A DNA stretch of 64,000 bases from Phytohabitans sp052068095 (GCF_052068095.1 NZ_JBQHDG010000024.1:1-64000), one strand, 5' to 3'. Numbered from the stretch's first letter, positions 24,481 to 33,494 are shown. Translations and numbers: made by a program. Notes: generated by a model from the sequence alone, not told the origin.

Positions 24481-25098
24481 TTGCGCACCTCGGCCGCCCG
24501 CGAGCAGAAGACAGACGCCCACCCCGACCGGGTGGGCGCGCGGATGCGGCGGTTCCGCACCGAGCGCGGCCTGACCCTGCGCGGGCTGGCCGCCCGGGCC
24601 GGGCTCTCCATCGGTTTCCTGTCGCAGGTGGAGCGGGGTGTCTCGTCGATCGGGCTGACCGCGCTCAACAGTGTGGCCGCGGCCCTCGACCGGCCGGTGG
24701 CCGAGTTCTTCGCCGAGGGCGACGAGGCCAGCTCCGACGGCGCGGCGGCCGCGCTGCCCGGCCACTTCACGCTCACCCGCGCCGAGAGCGGCGCGACGGA
24801 GTACGTGTCGGGCCAGGTCACCTACCGGATGCTCTCCGACCGGGGGCCCAACCTGGTGCTCGAGCCGATGGTGGTGCACATCGCGCCGGGCGGCCGTCGC
24901 GAAGAGGCGTACGCGCACGCCGGCGAGGAGTTCGCGTACGTGGTGACCGGCGAGCTGCTCTACGAGGTCGACGGCGTCGAGCACCGGCTGCGGCCGGGCG
25001 ACAGCGTGCACCTGCGCTCCAACGTGCCGCACAACATGTACAACGACACCGACGAGGTGACCACGGTCGTCTCGGTAGTCACTCCGCGGCTGTTCTAG
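24481..25098 (+). CDS. XRE-family regulator with cupin sensor domain
   Basis: A 205-residue regulator. Residues ~18-75 are a Cro/C1 helix-turn-helix (MRRFRTERGLTLRGLAARAG, then FLSQVERG). Residues ~130-200 are a cupin_2 barrel with EEFAYVVTGELLY and L-R-P-G-D-S-V-H-L, a likely ligand-binding site. The TTG start follows GGAGG at a 5-base spacing. It is divergent from the tryptophan dioxygenase gene and so is probably the pathway regulator; the effector might be tryptophan, kynurenine or a later intermediate. Its 3' end overlaps the convergent hydrolase gene by 20 bases. Confidence 0.88.
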   Translation: MRTSAAREQKTDAHPDRVGARMRRFRTERGLTLRGLAARAGLSIGFLSQVERGVSSIGLTALNSVAAALDRPVAEFFAEGDEASSDGAAAALPGHFTLTRAESGATEYVSGQVTYRMLSDRGPNLVLEPMVVHIAPGGRREEAYAHAGEEFAYVVTGELLYEVDGVEHRLRPGDSVHLRSNVPHNMYNDTDEVTTVVSVVTPRLF

Positions 25099-26179
25099 AC
25101 CCGCCCTTGTTCACTGTCACGTAATTTTCGATGGCCTCCGCCGTCGTGTGCCACAGCGGGGCCGCCGGGTCGATCACCGCGAAGTGGTCGCCGGGCTCCT
25201 CGATGTACCGCACGTCGTCGCCGGCCGCCCGCGCCGCCGCCACGTACCGCCGGTTGAAGTCGATCAGGTCGAGGTCGTCGTCGGCACCGATCACCACGAG
25301 CTGCGGCACGCCGATCGGCACCCGGGCCAACGGGTCGGCGGCGGCGTAGATCTCCGGCACCTCGTAGCGCGGGCCGCCCAGCGCGGCGGTCACCGCGCCG
25401 GTGCCGATCCCTCGCCCGTCACCGCCGGCGAGGTCGAGCACGCCGGCCAGCGGCACGGCGAGCACCACCCGCCCGTGGTCGGCGGCCACCCGCAGCGCGA
25501 GCTGGCCGCCGGCCGAGTGGCCGAGCACGACAGTCCGACCCAGATCGAGGCCGCCGTCCACATCGGACAGCGCGGCGAGGCCGGCCGCGACGTCGCTCAC
25601 GGTGGCCGCCCAGCCGTGGCGGTCCGGGCGCCGGTACTCCAGGTTCCAGGACGCGAACCCGCGCGCCGCGAGGTCGATCGCGAGCGCGTCCATCAGGTCG
25701 GCGGCCCACACCGAGCGCCAGAACCCGCCGTGCAGCAGGACCGCCACCGGACACGGCCGCTCGGCGGCGGGTGGCAGCCGCAACTCGCCGTACCGCTCGG
25801 CGCCGGGCCCGTACGCGATCCGGGTCGCCGGCCGGCGTCGCCGCAGCACCGCGTGCCGGATCGCCCAGACCAGACCCCAGACGCCCCGGCCGTAGAGGTG
25901 GACCGCGCCGGCCGCGACCGCCGCCGGGCCGGTGACCTCGATGTCGTACCAGACGGCGGCGGGCGCGTGCGGCATGAGCGCGCGTATCTCCGGGTGGCGG
26001 CCGGGCAGCACGACGGTGGGCACGCCGGCGGCGAGGTGCGCGCGCACCGCGGCGGCGCTGTCGACGACCGCCACGGTGCCGTCGACGCCGAGCCGGTCGA
26101 ACTCCCCCTGCGCCACCGAAGCGAGGAGGGCGTGGTCGGCGCGCACGCCGCCCGCGACGACCACCCGCGCGCCGCTCAC
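25079..26179 (-). CDS. Alpha/beta hydrolase with extra N-terminal domain; candidate N-formylkynurenine formamidase
   Basis: A 366-residue protein. Residues ~120-366 are an alpha/beta hydrolase: oxyanion motif HGGFWR at 150-155, nucleophile Ser222 in GHSAGG, Asp in the ADDDLDL segment near 300 and His in PGDHFAV near 335. HGGFW and GHSAGG resemble AFMID/KynB-like arylformamidases. Residues 1-115 form a separate alpha/beta domain (ARVVVAGG, AVWYDIEVTGPAAV, LYGRGVWG) that I cannot assign securely. The kynurenine operon across the regulator lacks a formamidase, so this gene may fill that step, although it is the last gene of another operon. GTG start overlaps the upstream stop. Confidence 0.65.
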   Translation of the reverse strand: MSGARVVVAGGVRADHALLASVAQGEFDRLGVDGTVAVVDSAAAVRAHLAAGVPTVVLPGRHPEIRALMPHAPAAVWYDIEVTGPAAVAAGAVHLYGRGVWGLVWAIRHAVLRRRRPATRIAYGPGAERYGELRLPPAAERPCPVAVLLHGGFWRSVWAADLMDALAIDLAARGFASWNLEYRRPDRHGWAATVSDVAAGLAALSDVDGGLDLGRTVVLGHSAGGQLALRVAADHGRVVLAVPLAGVLDLAGGDGRGIGTGAVTAALGGPRYEVPEIYAAADPLARVPIGVPQLVVIGADDDLDLIDFNRRYVAAARAAGDDVRYIEEPGDHFAVIDPAAPLWHTTAEAIENYVTVNKGGSRTAAE

Positions 26180-27186
26180 GAGGCCTCCCGGCGCAGCGAC
26201 GGCAGGACCTCCGTGCCGAGCAGGTCGACGCCGCGCTCGTCGGTCAGGCCGTGCGGGGTGCCGAACTCGACCCGGCGCACGCCCGCGTCGATCAGCGCCT
26301 GCGCTTGCCGGGCCACGTGCTCCGGGGTGCCGGCGAAGGCGAACATGTCGAGCACGTCGTCCGGGATCAGGCGCCCGGCCGCGGCGTGCTCGCCCGCGTC
26401 GACGAGCGCGGCCACCCGGGCGAGCAGGTCGGCCGGTACGCCCGCGGTGGGGTCCAGGTCGGCGACGACGGCGAGGTACATCGCGACCTCGGTGCGGGCA
26501 CGGGTCCGGGCGGCGCCCCCGTCGCGGTCCACGACGGTGACCGCGCCCAGCACGATCCCGATCTCGTCGACCGGCCGGCCGGCCCGTGTGGCACCGGCGC
26601 GCAGGCGGTCGCGGATCACCGGGACCATCGCGGGGTTGGCGCTGCCGCCCACCTTTATCTCGGCGGCGATCCGCCCGGCCAGCGCCGCGCCACGCGCGCC
26701 CCACGCGCCGACCAGCAGCGGCGGGTCGGGGCGCCACACCTTGTAGCGCAAGGCGGTGCCCGGCGCGAGCGTGAACACCTCGCCGGTGAACCCGCTCGAG
26801 TCGCCGCTCAGCAGCCGGTACACGACCTCGGCGCACTCGCGCAGCGCGGCGAGCGGGCGCGGCTGGGCGATCCCGACCGCGCCGAGCCAGGTGCCCCGGG
26901 CCAGCCCGAGGTAGGCGCGGCCGGCCGAGGCGAGGTCGAGCGCGGCGACCTGGCCGGCGATCTCGTAGGGCGCCATCGAGTACGGGTTGAGGCAGGCCGC
27001 GCCGAGCCGCACCCGCTCCGTGGCGTCCGCCATCTCCAGCAGCGGGAAGATCGGCGGCTGGTACATGAGGTCGCCGAAGACCGTCAGCACGTCGAAGCCG
27101 CACTCCTCGGCCCGCCGGGCGAGCCGCGCGTAGGCACCGGCCGGCTTGTCGCTCTGTAGGCCCAAGCCGATCTCCACGGCACTCAC
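26176..27186 (-). CDS. LLM-class F420/flavin-dependent oxidoreductase
   Basis: A 336-residue luciferase-like monooxygenase-fold protein. The start VEIGLGLQSDKP, the FDVLTVFGDLMYQPP segment, LGLARGTW and LLVGAWGARGAALAG fit the group related to methylenetetrahydromethanopterin reductase, which often uses F420 in actinobacteria. The substrate is unknown. It is embedded in the hydantoinase-like operon, between a TIGR04076-like gene and an alpha/beta hydrolase, with 4-base overlaps on both sides. Confidence 0.8.
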   Translation of the reverse strand: MSAVEIGLGLQSDKPAGAYARLARRAEECGFDVLTVFGDLMYQPPIFPLLEMADATERVRLGAACLNPYSMAPYEIAGQVAALDLASAGRAYLGLARGTWLGAVGIAQPRPLAALRECAEVVYRLLSGDSSGFTGEVFTLAPGTALRYKVWRPDPPLLVGAWGARGAALAGRIAAEIKVGGSANPAMVPVIRDRLRAGATRAGRPVDEIGIVLGAVTVVDRDGGAARTRARTEVAMYLAVVADLDPTAGVPADLLARVAALVDAGEHAAAGRLIPDDVLDMFAFAGTPEHVARQAQALIDAGVRRVEFGTPHGLTDERGVDLLGTEVLPSLRREAS

Positions 27187-27497
27187 GTCAAGTCGGCGGA
27201 GTTCATGCCCCGCCGGCCGGTGCGCTCCACGCGCATGACGAGGCGCTCCTCGGGGTCGGGGCAGGCGAAGTGCGAGTCCTGTGCCAGCCAGTCGCCGGGC
27301 GGCACGTCGCGCTGCTTGGCGGCCAGGAACGGCAGCACGGCGGCAAGCGCGTACACGCAGAAGTGCTTGCCCTCTGGGATTGTGAGGTGGGCGCTGTCGG
27401 TCAGCTCGAAATAGTCGCCCATCGCCATGCCGCACACCGAGCGGCCCTCTATGCGGTCGACGCACACGCGCAGGTCGTACAGCTCCATATCGGTCAC
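27183..27497 (-). CDS. TIGR04076-like small protein
   Basis: A 104-residue soluble protein. The pattern VCVDRIEGRSVCGMAMGDYFEL, then a C-V-Y-A-L-A-A-V-L-P-F segment and CPDPEERLVMRVER, resembles the small TIGR04076 family, whose function is not known to me. It has conserved cysteines that could bind a metal. The GTG at 27497 overlaps the upstream stop and follows GGAGGG; an ATG at 27488 is the alternative. Genes of this type often sit beside oxidoreductases, as here. Confidence 0.65.
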   Translation of the reverse strand: MTDMELYDLRVCVDRIEGRSVCGMAMGDYFELTDSAHLTIPEGKHFCVYALAAVLPFLAAKQRDVPPGDWLAQDSHFACPDPEERLVMRVERTGRRGMNSADLT

Positions 27498-28495
27498 GGC
27501 GTTCTCCCTCCAACGTGGACGACGATCTTTCCGGTGGTGCGGCGGGCGGCCAGGTCGGCAAGCGCGGCCGGCGCCTCGTCCAGAGTGGGCGTGCGGCCGA
27601 CCGGCGGGCGGACGGCGCCGGCGGCGCAGAGCGCGAACAGCTCCGCGTACACCTGCCGCACCCGATCCGGGCGCCGCCACGGGTAGGCCGAGCCCCAGGA
27701 CAGGCCGATGAGCGTGGTGTTGGCCGCGACGAGCGCCATGGGGTCGACCGGGGGTGGCGGGCCGCCGGCGGCGCCGATCGCCACGATCCGGCCCTCGAAG
27801 TCCAAACAGGACAGCGAACGGGCGAACACGTCACCGCCCACCGGATCCAGGACCGCGTCGACGCCGGTGCCGCCGGTGGCGTCGAGCACCGCCGCGACGA
27901 AGTCGCCCTCCCGGTAGTCGACGGCGAGGTCGGCGCCGTTGTCGCGGCACACGGCCAGCTTCGCCGGGCCGCCGGCGGTGCAGATCACCCGGGCGCCGCG
28001 GGCCACCGCCAGCTGCGTCGCGGCGATCCCGACGCCGCCGGCGCCGGCGTGCACCAGCACCGTCTGGCCGGCACCCACACCGGCCCGTTCCAAGGCCCAA
28101 AAGGCCGTCTGGTACGTGACCGGAAGCGCCGCGGCGACGACCGGGTCGAACCCCGCGGGCAACGGCGTGGCGAGCGCGGCGTCCAGCGTGACGGTCTCGC
28201 CCAGCGCGCCGTGCGGCAGCGCCGGGCAGGCTACGACGTCCACATCGGACATATGCTCGGCGCCGGCACCGGTCGCGACCACGCGGCCGGCCACCTCGAC
28301 TCCGGGCGTCATCGGCGGGTCGGGCCGCACCGGGTAGGTACCGCGGCAGAGCATGACGTCGAGGAAGTTGAGCCCGACCGCGCGCACCGCCACGGTGACC
28401 TGGCCGGGCCCCGGCGGCGGGTCGTCGGGCAGCTCGGCGACCGCGAGCACGTCGGCCGGCTCGCCGGTCGTGTACGCGCACAGGCGGCGGATCAC
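27494..28495 (-). CDS. NADPH:quinone oxidoreductase-like medium-chain dehydrogenase
   Basis: A 333-residue MDR-superfamily enzyme. The GroES-like N-terminus has VGLNFLDVMLCRGTYP. The Rossmann motif HAGAGGVGIAATQLA and the DAVLDPVGGDVF segment are typical of quinone oxidoreductase/acyl-CoA reductase-like members. No structural zinc cysteines are seen. The GTG start overlaps the stop of the NTF2-like gene. It may reduce an enone or quinone made from the transported substrate. Confidence 0.85.
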   Translation of the reverse strand: MIRRLCAYTTGEPADVLAVAELPDDPPPGPGQVTVAVRAVGLNFLDVMLCRGTYPVRPDPPMTPGVEVAGRVVATGAGAEHMSDVDVVACPALPHGALGETVTLDAALATPLPAGFDPVVAAALPVTYQTAFWALERAGVGAGQTVLVHAGAGGVGIAATQLAVARGARVICTAGGPAKLAVCRDNGADLAVDYREGDFVAAVLDATGGTGVDAVLDPVGGDVFARSLSCLDFEGRIVAIGAAGGPPPPVDPMALVAANTTLIGLSWGSAYPWRRPDRVRQVYAELFALCAAGAVRPPVGRTPTLDEAPAALADLAARRTTGKIVVHVGGRTP

Positions 28496-28929
28496 GCCGG
28501 CCCGCCGGGCCTGGTGCGAGGCCCGGCGGGGGCTCCGGCGGGAGTGGCGACCCGTTCGGCGTGGTGGTGCACGATGAGCCACCGGCCGCCGTCGCGGCGC
28601 AGTACGTCGGTGACCCGGGTCTGCTCGGCGTCGCGCGAGCCGGCCGGCACGGCGACGAGGACGTAGCGGGCGGCGGCGGTGTCGTTCCAGACGTCGACGC
28701 GCAGATCGGTGGCGTCGAGCCGGTCGAGCCGCGGCCGCTGGCCGGAGGCGTCGCGCCCGTCCCGGTAGGCGTCGAGCTCGGCGCGGCTGCGCAGCGGCCC
28801 GGGCAGGTGCGTCTCCCAGGTGGTGACCTCGGGGTGCAGGTGGCTGTCGAAGCGGTCGCGGTCGCCGGCGAGGAACGCGTCGTACATGTCCGCGATGCCG
28901 TCCGCGATCCGTTCCACGTCCTGACTCAT
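28492..28929 (-). CDS. NTF2/SnoaL-like protein
   Basis: A 145-residue protein with the alpha-plus-beta cone pattern of the NTF2-like superfamily: an N-terminal helix IADGIADMYDAFLAGD, D-R-D-R-F-D-S-H-L-H-P-E-V, and strands ending in RWLIVHHHAERV. Such proteins can be isomerases, hydrolases or ligand binders; nothing here fixes the activity. The C-terminus is Pro/Gly/Arg-rich. Its ATG overlaps the amidohydrolase stop. Confidence 0.72.
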   Translation of the reverse strand: MSQDVERIADGIADMYDAFLAGDRDRFDSHLHPEVTTWETHLPGPLRSRAELDAYRDGRDASGQRPRLDRLDATDLRVDVWNDTAAARYVLVAVPAGSRDAEQTRVTDVLRRDGGRWLIVHHHAERVATPAGAPAGPRTRPGGPA

Positions 28930-30188
28930 GACACGCTCCATCCCGCCCGGTCGTCCCGAACCACCCGGCCGCCGGCCATCACCCAGCGCACGCCGCGGAA
29001 GGCGGAGGTGTGCGCGACCGGGTCGGCGTCCATCGCGATCAGGTCGGCGTACCGTCCAGGCTGGACGGTGCCGAGGTCGTCGGCCGCGCCGAGCCAGCGC
29101 ACCGGGCCGAGCGTGCCCGCGTACAGGGCGCGCGCCGGGCCGATGCCCGCCTCGGACATGTACTCCAGCTCGCGCACCGAGGCGTTGGTGCCCTCGAAGT
29201 GCCAGAACGGCGGCATGTCGCTGCCCAGCAGCACCTCGACCCCGGCTGCCACGGCGATGGCATAGCTGTCGAGGTGCCTCGGCCCGGCGCCGAGCGAGCG
29301 GGCCTGCATCCACTCCGGCACGCCCAGCTCGTCGAAGAACTCCTTGCACCGGGTGACGAGCAACGTCGGTACCAGTGCGGTGCCGCGCTCGGCCATCAGC
29401 GCGGCCACCTCCTCGGTCAGCTCGTAGCCGTGTTCGACGCAGTCGAGGCCCAGCGCGACCGCCTCGGCGATCACCTCGGCCGGGCCGGCGTGCGCGGTGA
29501 CCCGCCGGCCCCAGGCGTGCGCGGTCTCGATGACCGCGGCCAGCTCGTCGGGGAAGAGCTGGCGGGTGGTGATCCGCTCGTGCTCGCCGGCGATGCCGCC
29601 GGAGATCATCACCTTGATCAGGTCGGCGCCGGCCTTGACCTGGCTGCGCACACCGCGGCGGAACCCGTCGGCGCCGTCGCATTCGAGCGTGTCCGGGCTC
29701 TCGTGGCCGTGGCCGCCGGTGCAGACCAGCGCGCGCCCGGCGGTGTAGACGCGCGGGCCGGCGACCCGGCCGGCGGCGATCGCCCGGCGCAGCGCGAAGT
29801 CGGCGTGGTCCTTCTCGGCGACACACCGGACGGTCGTGACGCCGGACAGCAGGGTGCGGCGGGCGCCGTCGGCCATGTAGAGGGCGAGCTCGTACGGGTT
29901 CATCGTCTTCACACCGTCGCCGCCGCTCCCGGGCAGCGAGAGGGACAGGTGGGTGTGCATGTTGACCAGGCCGGGCGTCAGGTAGGCGCCGTCGAGGTCG
30001 ACCGTCTCGTGCTCGCCGGCGTCGCGGGCCTCGGCCAGCACCTCGTCGCGCGGGCCGACCGCGGCGATGCGCTCGTCGCGCACCCAGACGGCCGCGTCGG
30101 GCAGGGCGGGCACGCCGTCCACGATCCGTCCGTCCACGACCGTGCATCCCAGCACCACTGTGGACCGTTCCAGGACCCGCTCACTCAT
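28926..30188 (-). CDS. Metal-dependent amidohydrolase (imidazolonepropionase/prolidase-like)
   Basis: A 420-residue amidohydrolase. The metal site has the HxH in GLVNMHTHLSLSLPG, a lysine in ADLIKVMISGG that may be carboxylated, histidines in VTAHAGPAEV and CVEHGYEL, and the Asp in LLGSDMPPFWHFEG. This is the imidazolonepropionase-like subgroup, which cleaves cyclic or peptide amides. In this operon it may act on a ring-opened or cyclic amide related to the HyuA/HyuB substrate. Confidence 0.85.
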   Translation of the reverse strand: MSERVLERSTVVLGCTVVDGRIVDGVPALPDAAVWVRDERIAAVGPRDEVLAEARDAGEHETVDLDGAYLTPGLVNMHTHLSLSLPGSGGDGVKTMNPYELALYMADGARRTLLSGVTTVRCVAEKDHADFALRRAIAAGRVAGPRVYTAGRALVCTGGHGHESPDTLECDGADGFRRGVRSQVKAGADLIKVMISGGIAGEHERITTRQLFPDELAAVIETAHAWGRRVTAHAGPAEVIAEAVALGLDCVEHGYELTEEVAALMAERGTALVPTLLVTRCKEFFDELGVPEWMQARSLGAGPRHLDSYAIAVAAGVEVLLGSDMPPFWHFEGTNASVRELEYMSEAGIGPARALYAGTLGPVRWLGAADDLGTVQPGRYADLIAMDADPVAHTSAFRGVRWVMAGGRVVRDDRAGWSVS

Positions 30189-31846
30189 ACGGCCGTCACC
30201 CCGTACACGTCTCGTGCGGCCGCGGCGGAGACGTAGCCCTCCGCGACGTCCTCCCGCACCGCGGCCGCACCGCGCCGCCGCGGGTCGCCGTGTCCGCCTC
30301 CGCCGGCCGTCAGCACCGTCACCCGATCACCCACCGCCACGCGGGTCCGCCTGGTGCTGACCCGCGCCTCGCGGTCTGTCCCCGGGAACACGACGACCTG
30401 GTTGGGCTCGGGTGACAGGCCGCCGGCCAGGGCCCAGGGGCGGCTGCGGGTCTTCTTGATGACCGACAGGAACTCGCCCGGCGTCACGAACCGGATGTCC
30501 CGCCGCAGCCCCACACCGCCGCGGAAGCGGCCGGCGCCACCGGAGTCGGTGCGCATCTCCACCCGTTCGAAGAACATGCCCGTCTTCGCCTCCAGGACCT
30601 CGACCGGCGTGTTGCGGGCCTGCGTCTGGCACAGGTGGTTGGCCGGCCCGATGCCGTCGTGGTCGGGCGCCGCGCCCCAGCCGACCGCGTCGTTGTTGCT
30701 GACCGCGAACAGCTGCCCGGTGTCCGGATGGGTCCCCACCATCATGAACCCGGGCACGTCGCCGCCGGAGGAGGCGGGCAGCCGCTCCGGCATGCCCTGG
30801 GCGAGCGCCTTGTAGATCAGCTCCAGCGCGACGGTGCCGGTCCACTGGGTGAACGTCGCGGCCGGGTACACGGCGTGGAAGAGCGTGCCCGGCGCGGCCC
30901 GCACGTCGAGCGGCGCGAAGTGGCCGGCGTTGGTCTGCTCCGCCGGGGTGGTGATCGCCTTGAACGCGACCCGCGCGGTGGCGATCGTGGCGCCGAAGGG
31001 CAGGTTGACCGGGCCGGGCACGGCCAGCGAGGAGCCGGCGAAGTCCACGGTGAACCGTCCATCCGCGACGGTCACGGTGCACCGCATCAGGATGGGGTCG
31101 GCGGTGACGCCGTCGTCGTCGAGCCAGTCTTCGGCGGTCCACGAGCCCTGCGGCAGACCCTCGACCGCCGCCCGGGCCCGGGCCTCCCCGTCGGAGATCA
31201 TCCGGCGCACGGCCGCCGCGACGGTGGACCGGCCGAACTTGGCGAAGATCTCCAGCAGCCGCCGCTCGCCGGTGCGGATCGCGGCCACCTGGGCGTGCAG
31301 GTCGCCGAGGACCAGGTCGGGCATCCGCGAGTTGAAGCGGATCAGCTCGGTGATCGCGGCGACCGGCTCGCCGGCCCGGAAGACCCGGGTGCCCGGGAAG
31401 ATGACGCCTTCCTGGTGCATGTCGGTCGAGTCGAGCACATAGCCGGGGTCCTTGGCGCCGAGGTCCATCCAGTGCGCCCGGATGCACAGGTAGCCGACCG
31501 GCGTGGCACCCAGGAAGACCGGCGCGAAGAGCGTCGCGTCGTAGGCGTGCGCGGCGTTCCAGTACGGATAGTTCATCAGCACGACGTCGCCGGCGCGCAG
31601 GGTGTCCGCGCCGACGTACTCGACGCCTTTGCGGATCGAGTAGTCGTTGGCGCCGAGGAAGCGGCTCAGCCCGGTGGACTCGGCCACGAGGCGCAGGTCG
31701 GCGTCGTAGACCGAGATGCCAAAGTCGTGCACCTCGTAGACGACCGGGTTGAACGCGGTGCGGATCAGTGTGGCCCGCATCTCCTCGGCCGCGGCGACGA
31801 GGTAGCTGCGCACCACCTCGACGGTCGCACCGTCCACCTCAGACAT
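30185..31846 (-). CDS. Hydantoinase B/oxoprolinase family subunit, paralogue 1
   Basis: A 553-residue HyuB-type protein, the partner of HyuA in ATP-dependent hydrolysis of cyclic amides or in related carboxylases. Motifs include SYLVAAAEEMRATLIRTAFNP, DVVLMNYPYWNAAHAYDA, GGDVPGFMMVGTHPDTG and the glycine-rich AGRFRGGVGLRRD. It is closely similar in full length to the next gene upstream (31839-33494), and part of the gene is almost identical at DNA level. Its ATG at 31846 overlaps the paralogue's end by 8 bases. Confidence 0.9.
   Translation of the reverse strand: MSEVDGATVEVVRSYLVAAAEEMRATLIRTAFNPVVYEVHDFGISVYDADLRLVAESTGLSRFLGANDYSIRKGVEYVGADTLRAGDVVLMNYPYWNAAHAYDATLFAPVFLGATPVGYLCIRAHWMDLGAKDPGYVLDSTDMHQEGVIFPGTRVFRAGEPVAAITELIRFNSRMPDLVLGDLHAQVAAIRTGERRLLEIFAKFGRSTVAAAVRRMISDGEARARAAVEGLPQGSWTAEDWLDDDGVTADPILMRCTVTVADGRFTVDFAGSSLAVPGPVNLPFGATIATARVAFKAITTPAEQTNAGHFAPLDVRAAPGTLFHAVYPAATFTQWTGTVALELIYKALAQGMPERLPASSGGDVPGFMMVGTHPDTGQLFAVSNNDAVGWGAAPDHDGIGPANHLCQTQARNTPVEVLEAKTGMFFERVEMRTDSGGAGRFRGGVGLRRDIRFVTPGEFLSVIKKTRSRPWALAGGLSPEPNQVVVFPGTDREARVSTRRTRVAVGDRVTVLTAGGGGHGDPRRRGAAAVREDVAEGYVSAAAARDVYGVTAV
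30431..30589. repeat. Near-identical block shared by the two HyuB genes (copy 1)
   Basis: These 159 bases match 32085-32243 with a single difference (CCGCCGCGG here, CCGCCCCGG there). The flanking parts of the paralogues differ much more. It encodes the C-terminal R-F-R-G-G-V-G-L-R-R-D region. Recent gene conversion or selection for DNA identity are possible reasons. Confidence 0.85.
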
Positions 31847-33494
31847 CGGAAACCCCGTACACGTCGCGGGCGGCCTCGGGCGAGACGAAACCCTCGGCCA
31901 CGTCCTCCCGGACCGCCACCGGGTCGCGCTCGCCCGGCTCGCCGTGCCCACCGCCGCCGGCGGTCAGCAGCGTCACCCGGTCGCCCACGTCCACCCGGGT
32001 CCGCTTCGTGCTGACCCGCGCCTCACGTGACGTATCCGGAAAGACGACGACCTGATTGGGCTCGGGCTCCAGGCCACCGGCCAAGGCCCAGGGGCGGCTG
32101 CGGGTCTTCTTGATGACCGACAGGAACTCGCCCGGCGTCACGAACCGGATGTCCCGCCGCAGCCCCACACCGCCCCGGAAGCGGCCGGCGCCACCGGAGT
32201 CGGTGCGCATCTCCACCCGTTCGAAGAACATGCCCGTCTTCGCTTCGAGGACCTCGATGGGCGTGACGCGGCCGGTGCTGCCGGAGACGTGGGTGGCCGC
32301 GTTCATGCCGTCGTGCGTGACGGTCGCGCCCCAGCCGACCGGGTCGTTGTTGCTGACCGCGAAGAGCTGCCCGGTGTCCGGGTGCGTGCCGACCATCATG
32401 AAGCCCGGCACGTCACCGCCGGACGAGGCGGGCAGCCGGTCCGGCATCCCCTGGGCGAGCGCCTTGAGGATCAGCTCGACCGCGACGATGCCGGTCCACA
32501 GCGTGTACGTGGGTTGCGGATAGACGGCGTGGAAGAGCGTCCCCGGCTCGGCCTTGACCCGAAGCGGCGCCACGGTGCCCTCGTTGGACGGCTGGTCCGG
32601 CGAGGTGAGCGACTTGAGCACCACCTTGCAGATCGCCTCGGTGGCGCCGAACGGCATGTTGATCGGGCCCGCCGTCGCCGGTGACGACCCGGCGAAGTCC
32701 ACGGTGAACTCGCCGTCCGCGATCGTCACGGTGGCCTGCATCCGGACGGGTTCGGTCCCGATGCCGTCGTCGTCGAGCCAGTCGACCGCGGTCCACGAGC
32801 CCTGCGGGAGCGCGTCGAGGGCGGCCCGGCTGCGCGCGGCGCCGTCGTCGATCATCAGCTGCACGGCCGCCGCCACGGTGTCGCGGCCGAACTTCTCCAG
32901 GATCTCCAGCAGCCGCCGCTCGCCGGTGCGCAGCGCGGCGATCTGGGCGTGCAGGTCGCCGAGCACCTCGGCCGGCATCCGCGAGTTGAAGCGGATCAGC
33001 TCGTGGATCTCGTGTACCGGCTCGCCGCGCGAGACCACCTTGGTGCCCGGGAAGATGAGCCCTTCCTGGTGCATGTCGGTCGAGTCGAGCACGTAGCCGG
33101 GGTCCTTGGCGCCGAGGTCCATCCAATGTGCCCGGACGCAGAGGAAGCCCACCAGCGTGTCGCCCTGGAACACCGGCGCGAAGAGCGTGGCGTCGGCGGC
33201 GTGCGCGGCGTTCCAGTACGGGTAGTTGAGCAGCACCACGTCGCCCGGGTGCAGGTTCTCCCGGCCGACGTACTCGACGCCCTTGCGGATCGAGAAGTCG
33301 TTGGCGCCGAGGAAGAACGTCAGGCCGGTGGCCTCGGCGACCAGGCGCAGGTCGGCGTCGTACATGGACATGCCGAAGTCGTGCACCTCGTAGATGACCG
33401 GGTTGAACGAGGTGCGGATCAGCGTCGCCCGCATCTCCTCGGCCGCGGAGATGAGGTAGCTGCGCACCACCTCGACGGTCGCGCCGTCGGTCAT
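31839..33494 (-). CDS. Hydantoinase B/oxoprolinase family subunit, paralogue 2
   Basis: A 551-residue HyuB-type protein with the same motif series as its downstream neighbour: YLISAAEEMRATLIRTSFNP, DVVLLNYPYWNAAHAADA, GGDVPGFMMVGTHPDTG and RFRGGVGLRRD. Differences cluster in the middle, e.g. the loop after FAVSNNDPVGWGA, where a substrate pocket could differ. It follows HyuA with a 4-base overlap. Two HyuB genes with one HyuA suggest either a three-subunit complex or two alternative complexes. Confidence 0.9.
   Translation of the reverse strand: MTDGATVEVVRSYLISAAEEMRATLIRTSFNPVIYEVHDFGMSMYDADLRLVAEATGLTFFLGANDFSIRKGVEYVGRENLHPGDVVLLNYPYWNAAHAADATLFAPVFQGDTLVGFLCVRAHWMDLGAKDPGYVLDSTDMHQEGLIFPGTKVVSRGEPVHEIHELIRFNSRMPAEVLGDLHAQIAALRTGERRLLEILEKFGRDTVAAAVQLMIDDGAARSRAALDALPQGSWTAVDWLDDDGIGTEPVRMQATVTIADGEFTVDFAGSSPATAGPINMPFGATEAICKVVLKSLTSPDQPSNEGTVAPLRVKAEPGTLFHAVYPQPTYTLWTGIVAVELILKALAQGMPDRLPASSGGDVPGFMMVGTHPDTGQLFAVSNNDPVGWGATVTHDGMNAATHVSGSTGRVTPIEVLEAKTGMFFERVEMRTDSGGAGRFRGGVGLRRDIRFVTPGEFLSVIKKTRSRPWALAGGLEPEPNQVVVFPDTSREARVSTKRTRVDVGDRVTLLTAGGGGHGEPGERDPVAVREDVAEGFVSPEAARDVYGVSDV
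32085..32243. repeat. Near-identical block shared by the two HyuB genes (copy 2)
   Basis: Partner of 30431-30589, offset by 1654 bases in direct orientation, 158 of 159 positions equal by eye. A direct repeat of this size could also allow deletion between the copies. Confidence 0.85.
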
